Shown here: positions 59,524-64,000 of the stretch, one piece after another
Numbering within the stretch: position 1 is the first letter of the stretch
How the letters are laid out: the number at the start of each line of letters is the position of its first letter
Assembly: GCF_900094565.1 (NCBI RefSeq)
Contig: NZ_FMAF01000011.1
Span: 62,001-126,000 of the forward strand
Direction of reading: 5' to 3'
Length of the DNA stretch: 64,000 bases
DNA from: Martinezella lusitana
Lineage (GTDB): Bacteria; Pseudomonadota; Alphaproteobacteria; Rhizobiales; Rhizobiaceae
Position numbers and translations under genes: made by a program
Notes under the pieces: generated by a model
The model's input: the letters and a program-made list of their open reading frames with translations, nothing else
Database searches by the model: none
Told to the model about the DNA's origin: nothing

Positions 59524-61389
59524 ATGTGGAGGATTCGGAAATTTGGCGTGGCGATACGTTTGTCTATCGCATTCGGGTTGCTGTTGTGCGCAATGGGAGT
59601 TCTGTCTCTTTCGTCAATCAGCCAGGTCGACGAGATCAACGGGAAGCTCAGCCTCATAAATGGCAGTAATAGCCAAAAATTTCGGAATGGCATCGATATG
59701 CTGGGCTCGGTCCGCGATCGAGCGGTAGCATTGCGCGACATCGTTTTGACTGACTCGAATACGGATCAAGCCACGACAATCGTGATGATGAGAAAGCTAC
59801 AGGCATCCTACGCTTCCAACTTCGCGGAGTTGCAAAAGGCCGTTAATTCCGACGTCGCCAGCACCCCCGCAGAGCGTCGCCTCGCTGAGGGTCTGACGGC
59901 TTTTCAGAATGACGCCGAGCCTTTGATTGCCGACGTCACCAAGTTGACGCTCGACGGAAAAAGAGACGAGGCAAAGCCGCTGCTCTTAAATGAACTGAGA
60001 CCCAAGTTGACGGCATGGATTGGTGCTCTGAACAAGTTGATCGATTACGAGCAAGCTCTAAACCAAGGCGTTGGTGGCAAAGTTAAAGCAGCTTCTGATG
60101 AATTTAAATTTCTGACGCTAGCTGCGCTCGGCATAGCTGCCTTGTTCGGAGTAACCGCGGCATCGCTCACTATCCGCTCCATCATCGTGCCTCTGGCGAA
60201 ACTACAGCAGTCAGTCCTGCAAATGATCGCCGGCGACATGGAAATTGACCAAATACTCGAGCGACGGAAGGATGAAATCGGTCAGCTCGCGCGGCAGATA
60301 TCCGGCCTTAAGAATCATCTTTCAGAAAAAGCGGAGCGCGATGCGGTCGCCGAGCATCATCGACAGGATGCCGAGCGGCGGCGTTTGGAGAACGAAGGAG
60401 AGGAGCGCCAGCGGGCTGCCGAACAGACCAGTTCCGCCGTCGAACAAGTTGCCGATGCACTGAGGCAGTTATCGAAAGGCAACCTTCACATTCAGCTTGA
60501 TCGGCCTTTCACGGGAGCTCTTGAGCCGCTCAGATTGGACTTCAATTCAGCGATTAGCCAGCTTCGCGATGCAATGTCCGAAGTAAACGACAATGCGCAG
60601 GCGATTGCTGCGGGGGCTGAAGAAATCCGTACTTCCTCGAACGAACTCGCGGTGAGAACGGAGCAGCAAGCTATAGTCGTCGAGCAAACGGCTTCTGTCC
60701 TCGCAGACATGACAAGGCAGGTGGTGGACGCAAGCCATAAAGCTCACGCAGCAGGGATCCTCGTCGGCGAGACCAAGGAACATGCCGAGAGGTCAGGCAC
60801 CATAATGCGCGAGACTATTGAGGCCATGACAAACATTCGGTCTTCTTCGGTCGAAATAGGCAATATTATCGGTGTCATCGATGAAATCGCATCTCAGACA
60901 AACCTTTTGGCTTTGAACGCAGGCATTGAGGCGGCTCGGGCCGGGGAGACTGGCCGAGGGTTCGCGGTAGTAGCGCAGGAGGTCAGAGACCTGGCGCAAA
61001 GGTCTGCGGCGGCGGCGAAAGAAATCAAGTCTCTGATCAAAATATCCAACCTGCATATCAATGATGGGGTCCAGCGTGTGCAACAGGCCGGCAACGCTTT
61101 GGGCCAAATCGTTGTTCAGGTGCAGAGCGTCAATCAGAACGTCGACGCCATTGCTCAGGTTTCTCGCGTCCAAGCCGACGGGCTCAAGGAAATCAATTTC
61201 TCAGTCGGTAAGATCGAATCAGCGACACAGCAGAACACAGCTATGGTGGAAGAGTCGACTGCTGCCGTGAACAATCTCGCGAAGGAGACCGCATCGCTTT
61301 TCGAGATGCTATCCAGGTTCCAAATTGCCGATGGGCCGGCAAAGACGAACCGCGCAGAGGAGCCAACGCTTTATCTAGTCGTGGCATAG
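59524..61389 (+). CDS. Methyl-accepting chemotaxis protein
   Basis: A 621-residue chemoreceptor. TM1 is at about residues 9-31. A periplasmic four-helix-bundle ligand domain follows (NSQKFRNGIDMLGSVRDRAV region). TM2 is near residues 195-217 (FLTLAALGIAALFGVTAASL), followed by HAMP, a charged coiled coil (ERRRLENEGEERQRAAEQ) and the signalling domain. The conserved hairpin is IDEIASQTNLLALNAGIEAA then RAGETGRGFAVVAQEVRDLA. No C-terminal NWETF-type pentapeptide is present. Operator D upstream suggests sensing of the compound handled by the neighbouring pathway or TRAP transporter. Confidence 0.93.
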   Translation: MWRIRKFGVAIRLSIAFGLLLCAMGVLSLSSISQVDEINGKLSLINGSNSQKFRNGIDMLGSVRDRAVALRDIVLTDSNTDQATTIVMMRKLQASYASNFAELQKAVNSDVASTPAERRLAEGLTAFQNDAEPLIADVTKLTLDGKRDEAKPLLLNELRPKLTAWIGALNKLIDYEQALNQGVGGKVKAASDEFKFLTLAALGIAALFGVTAASLTIRSIIVPLAKLQQSVLQMIAGDMEIDQILERRKDEIGQLARQISGLKNHLSEKAERDAVAEHHRQDAERRRLENEGEERQRAAEQTSSAVEQVADALRQLSKGNLHIQLDRPFTGALEPLRLDFNSAISQLRDAMSEVNDNAQAIAAGAEEIRTSSNELAVRTEQQAIVVEQTASVLADMTRQVVDASHKAHAAGILVGETKEHAERSGTIMRETIEAMTNIRSSSVEIGNIIGVIDEIASQTNLLALNAGIEAARAGETGRGFAVVAQEVRDLAQRSAAAAKEIKSLIKISNLHINDGVQRVQQAGNALGQIVVQVQSVNQNVDAIAQVSRVQADGLKEINFSVGKIESATQQNTAMVEESTAAVNNLAKETASLFEMLSRFQIADGPAKTNRAEEPTLYLVVA

Positions 61390-61699
61390 CAGAGCCGATG
61401 CAAAGCAGGACTTTCATTTTATGCCCGGTGTGATCTCCCTCCCCCAGAGGGACTAGCATCTGCCGAGGACCGAAACCCGACGACGCAGCAATCTACGGAG
61501 GGGAGATTGGCGGCGCTGGAAACTCAGAGGGCCGCTGACCTGCGGTAAGCGGCCGGAATTTTTGAGACGCCTTTTTATTAACCGGAAGGTCAATAAGGCG
61601 GCCCGGCGTTTTAAGCCGGCAAGGCACGTTCTCCACTTAAGACGCGCCAGGTTCGCCGCTCTCGAAGGACTAGGGACGGAATAGGGACATCGAGCCGGC

Positions 61700-61850
61700 A
61701 CAAGCGTTCGGTTGCCGTTTTCGGGAGTCGAGTTGCGACGGCGCGATGATAGGATGCGGCTTGCCCTGGTCGCCAAACAGGACTCGTCGGCTCCAAGATC
61801 TCCTAACATTTGTGCACACAAGGCAGTGGAACCTCGATGTGGTCGAGGGC
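61700..61850 (-). pseudogene. Possible remnant of a CaiB/BaiF CoA-transferase gene
   Basis: Leftward, one frame reads TALCAQMLGDLGAD, the N-terminal CaiB motif. Another frame just before it gives LDHIEV, and a third just after it gives GDQGKPHPIIAPSQ, like the mid-protein CaiB segment. The pieces lie in different frames and are far closer than in an intact gene, implying deletions and frameshifts. The identification is tentative. Confidence 0.35.
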
Positions 61851-61954
61851 AATTCTCTGCGATCAATCCAGTGACCGATCGATGCCTCGACGGAGGCCGT
61901 ACTCGTTGCCCTTCAAGACTCCACCAAACGGCAGAAAAAGTGCTTGCCATATTG

Positions 61955-61977
61955 GGTATGACATCATACCTTATACC
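61955..61977 (+). promoter_or_regulatory. Operator E of the GGTATRA regulon
   Basis: A perfect 7-2-7 inverted pair, GGTATGACATCATACC (61955-61970), directly followed by a tandem TTATACC. It lies 189 bases upstream of the TRAP permease start and is the best-matching copy in the window. Confidence 0.8.
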
Positions 61978-62165
61978 TACGCGCAGAGGAGCACAGTGCG
62001 CGGAATTCGTGGGAACGCACTTTAGAGACCACTCCGGAAACCGATCGGGCTTTTCCGAGAGGAGCAGTGCGCCCGCGCGAGCGTGGGAGGACAGGTTTTG
62101 AGAAATACCCGACTGCGTTGCATCCGCACGCAAACGATCAGGCCTTACCTAATGGGGAGGCCACT

Positions 62166-64000
62166 ATGACGGTTCACGGAGCCATCGAAGATGTCGCAAG
62201 GACCTCAAGCCTGGCAGCAATGGCACGCAAGATCGAACATGCCTTGGTAAGGTGCCTGGAGATACCGGTAGCACTTCTGGTGCTTTGCGAAATTCTTCTA
62301 CTGTTTTCAGCCGTTGTCGCCCGGTACGTATTCCACGTCCCGCTGGTTTGGTCGGACGAACTGGCGTCAATCTTGTTCCTCTGGCTTGCTATGCTTGGTT
62401 CCGCCGTCGCTTTTCAGCGGCAGGAACACATGCGCATGACGGCGGTGGTCACCGCATTGAAGGGCGATACACGCCGCTTCGTCGAACTGGTTTCGGTCGC
62501 CGCAGCACTTGCCTTTCTCGTACTAATCCTGCCCGCATCTCTGGAATATGCCACCGAAGAGTCCTACGTCTGGACGCCCGCGATGAATATTCAGAACTCA
62601 TGGCGCGCCTCGGCGTTGCCGACGAGCTTCGCTTTGATGCTTGTTTTCGCGGTGTTGCGGCTTCTGCAGAGCTCGAATCTCCGTCTCGCGCTCGGTGCGA
62701 TTGCTGCCGTGGCAGCGGTCTTCTGCTTGTTTTGGGCGCTGAAGCCGGTCTTCGCCGGTCTCGGAAACCTCAATCTTCTCGTCTTCTTCGTCGGCGGCGT
62801 TGCGGCGTGTGTTTTCGGCGGCGTGCCGATCGCCTTTTCATTCGCGATCGCTACATTCGGCTACCTTATATTGACCACCAGAACGCCGCCTCTGATCATT
62901 GTCGGCAGGATCGATGAAGGTGTCAGCCATCTGATCCTTCTTGCGATCCCTCTGTTTGTGTTTCTCGGCCAACTTATCCAGATGACGGGTATGGCACGGG
63001 CGATGGTTGCGTTCCTCGCCAGCCTTCTTGGCCATGTGCGCGGCGGGCTTCACTACGTGCTGGTGGCTGCGATGTATCTTGTATCTGGGATTTCAGGATC
63101 GAAGGCCGCCGACATGGCCGCCGTCGCGCCCGTGTTGTTTCCGGAGATGAAGGCGCGCGGCGCAGACGAAGGCGATCTTGTCGCACTTCTGTCGGCGACG
63201 GGCGCCCAGACTGAGACAATCCCGCCTAGCATCGTCTTGATTACAGTGGGATCCGCTACCGGGGTGTCGATCGCCGCGCTGTTCACCGGCGGTCTTCTCC
63301 CCGGCCTTATTCTGGCGGTAACCCTTTGCTTCTTGGTCCGCTGGCGCTGCCGCAACGATGATCCGAGCCACGTCAAGAGGGCAAGTCGACGGCAGATCGG
63401 CAAGCTGCTTCTCGCTGCACTGCCTGCCCTTGCGCTTCCGTTCGTCATCCGCTCAGCTGTCATCGAAGGTGTCGCCACGGCGACGGAAGTTTCGACAATC
63501 GGCATTGCTTACTCGGTAATCGCGGGCCTTCTGTTCTACCGTCAGTTCGATTGGCGCCGACTCAAGCCGATGCTTGTCGAGACGGCGAGCCTATCCGGTT
63601 CGATCCTTCTGATTATCGGCGCGGCCACGGCGATGGCTTGGGGCCTGACGCAATCAGGCTTCTCGACAGCGCTGGCTCAAAACCTTTCAACGCTCCCGGG
63701 CGGTGCGGTGACCTTCATGATCGTCTCGATCGTCATTTTCATCATCCTCGGCAGTGTGCTCGAGGGGATACCCGCAATCGTACTGTTCGCACCGTTGCTG
63801 TTCCCGGTTGCTCAGCAATTGGGCATCCATCAGGTGCATTACGCCATGGTTGTCGTGTTGGCGATGGGTATCGGCCTCTTCGCTCCACCCTTCGGTGTTG
63901 GCTACTACGCTGCCTGTGCAATCAGCCGAGTCAGCCCCGACGCCGGCATGAAACCGATCGTCGGCTACATCGTCGCCATGGCCATTGGTCTTGCTGCGGT
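62166..64000 (+). CDS. TRAP transporter fused small/large permease (DctQM), cut by window end
   Basis: The frame from the ATG at 62166 (GGGGAGG six bases upstream) is open to the window end, giving 611 residues. The first 160 or so form a DctQ domain with four membrane segments and the typical WSDELASILFLWLAMLGSAV and EHMRMTAVV. A linker then leads to a DctM domain (FVGGVAACVFGGVPIAFSFA, GSKAADMAAVAPVLFPEM, TGAQTETIPPSIVLITVGS, LFAPPFGVGYY). Such fusions import carboxylates, including sugar acids, using a sodium gradient and a separate DctP-type binding protein, which must lie outside this window. Operator E lies upstream. Confidence 0.9.
   Translation, partial: MTVHGAIEDVARTSSLAAMARKIEHALVRCLEIPVALLVLCEILLLFSAVVARYVFHVPLVWSDELASILFLWLAMLGSAVAFQRQEHMRMTAVVTALKGDTRRFVELVSVAAALAFLVLILPASLEYATEESYVWTPAMNIQNSWRASALPTSFALMLVFAVLRLLQSSNLRLALGAIAAVAAVFCLFWALKPVFAGLGNLNLLVFFVGGVAACVFGGVPIAFSFAIATFGYLILTTRTPPLIIVGRIDEGVSHLILLAIPLFVFLGQLIQMTGMARAMVAFLASLLGHVRGGLHYVLVAAMYLVSGISGSKAADMAAVAPVLFPEMKARGADEGDLVALLSATGAQTETIPPSIVLITVGSATGVSIAALFTGGLLPGLILAVTLCFLVRWRCRNDDPSHVKRASRRQIGKLLLAALPALALPFVIRSAVIEGVATATEVSTIGIAYSVIAGLLFYRQFDWRRLKPMLVETASLSGSILLIIGAATAMAWGLTQSGFSTALAQNLSTLPGGAVTFMIVSIVIFIILGSVLEGIPAIVLFAPLLFPVAQQLGIHQVHYAMVVVLAMGIGLFAPPFGVGYYAACAISRVSPDAGMKPIVGYIVAMAIGLAA

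Larger units (their letters stand above)
61390..62165 (+). other. Long intergenic region before the TRAP operon
   Basis: About 775 bases without an intact gene. It holds a possible CaiB-like remnant on the minus strand (about 61700-61850), operator E (61955-61977) and a GGGGAGG ribosome site for the TRAP gene. The stretch 61400-61690 contains GC-rich short inverted repeats but no recognisable gene. Confidence 0.5.

Noticed and set aside
39064..61977. Sialic acid (nan) catabolism because the operators resemble NanR sites and a TRAP QM fusion is present
   Set aside because: No NanA, NanE, NanK or NanM homologue is visible, and the regulator's neighbours are sugar-acid enzymes.
1..64000. tRNA genes, CRISPR arrays, IS elements with terminal repeats, riboswitches
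   Set aside because: I looked for cloverleaf-like segments, regularly spaced repeats, transposase motifs and known riboswitch patterns and saw none that I could support by eye.

Overview
The window is about 60% GC with dense, mostly co-directional operons. It encodes four CUT2-type (ribose/xylose-family) sugar ABC transporters, a fused TRAP transporter, three GntR/FCD regulators, two LysR and one DeoR regulator, and many sugar and sugar-acid enzymes. This points to a plant- or soil-associated alphaproteobacterium of the Rhizobiales (Rhizobium/Agrobacterium/Ensifer type), probably an accessory replicon or catabolic island. No rRNA, tRNA, CRISPR array, replication or conjugation genes were seen. 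The organism assignment is inference from gene content and style.

Region 1 (1-8640, minus strand) runs: GntR regulator, 3-hydroxyisobutyrate-dehydrogenase-like enzyme, carboxymuconolactone-decarboxylase-like protein, SCP2-like protein, alpha/beta hydrolase, periplasmic binding protein, ATPase, two different permeases, and the start of an aldehyde dehydrogenase. Identical 19-bp operators precede two of the genes, and a 12-bp core of the same sequence precedes the regulator. The substrate is unknown.

Region 2 (9064-18472, minus strand) runs: dipeptidase, two cupins, a CUT2 transporter, AraD, AraB and a LysR regulator. There is no AraA isomerase. Region 3 (18772-24484) holds a LysR gene, three short-chain dehydrogenases, a RibD/DHFR-like reductase and a DeoR regulator, followed by a decayed pntA fragment.

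Region 4 (24978-45332) is the most interesting part. It contains aldose-dehydrogenase-type aldo/keto reductases, an MBL-fold lactonase-like enzyme, a RuBisCO-like protein, a CUT2 transporter, a BKACE enzyme, a DUF1537 kinase, an SDR and a GntR regulator. It continues with LerI (L-erythrulose-1-phosphate isomerase), DerI (D-erythrulose-4-phosphate isomerase), class II aldolase, FBPase/SBPase and transketolase. This reads as a sugar-to-sugar-acid route resembling the D-apiose/D-apionate OiaK-OiaX pathway. It would end in D-erythrose 4-phosphate, which a locally encoded sedoheptulose-bisphosphate shunt could absorb.

Region 5 (45792-57664, plus strand) is a fourth CUT2 transporter, an epimerase, another GntR regulator and tetronate-type enzymes (isopropylmalate-dehydrogenase-family enzyme, ABM protein, HAD, ALDH, OtnK/OtnC pair). 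It ends with an epimerase paralogue whose 3' end has decayed. Region 6 (57796-64000) has a DUF3422 protein, a chemoreceptor and a DctQM-fused TRAP permease cut by the window end, with xdhC- and CaiB-like remnants between them.

Seven copies of a 7-bp unit (GGTATRA / TYATACC), arranged as tandem repeats or as 7-2-7 inverted pairs, lie upstream of operons from 27.5 to 62 kb. These include the GntR gene at 39064, the chemoreceptor and the TRAP operon. I infer one local, NanR-like regulon that coordinates chemotaxis, uptake and catabolism.
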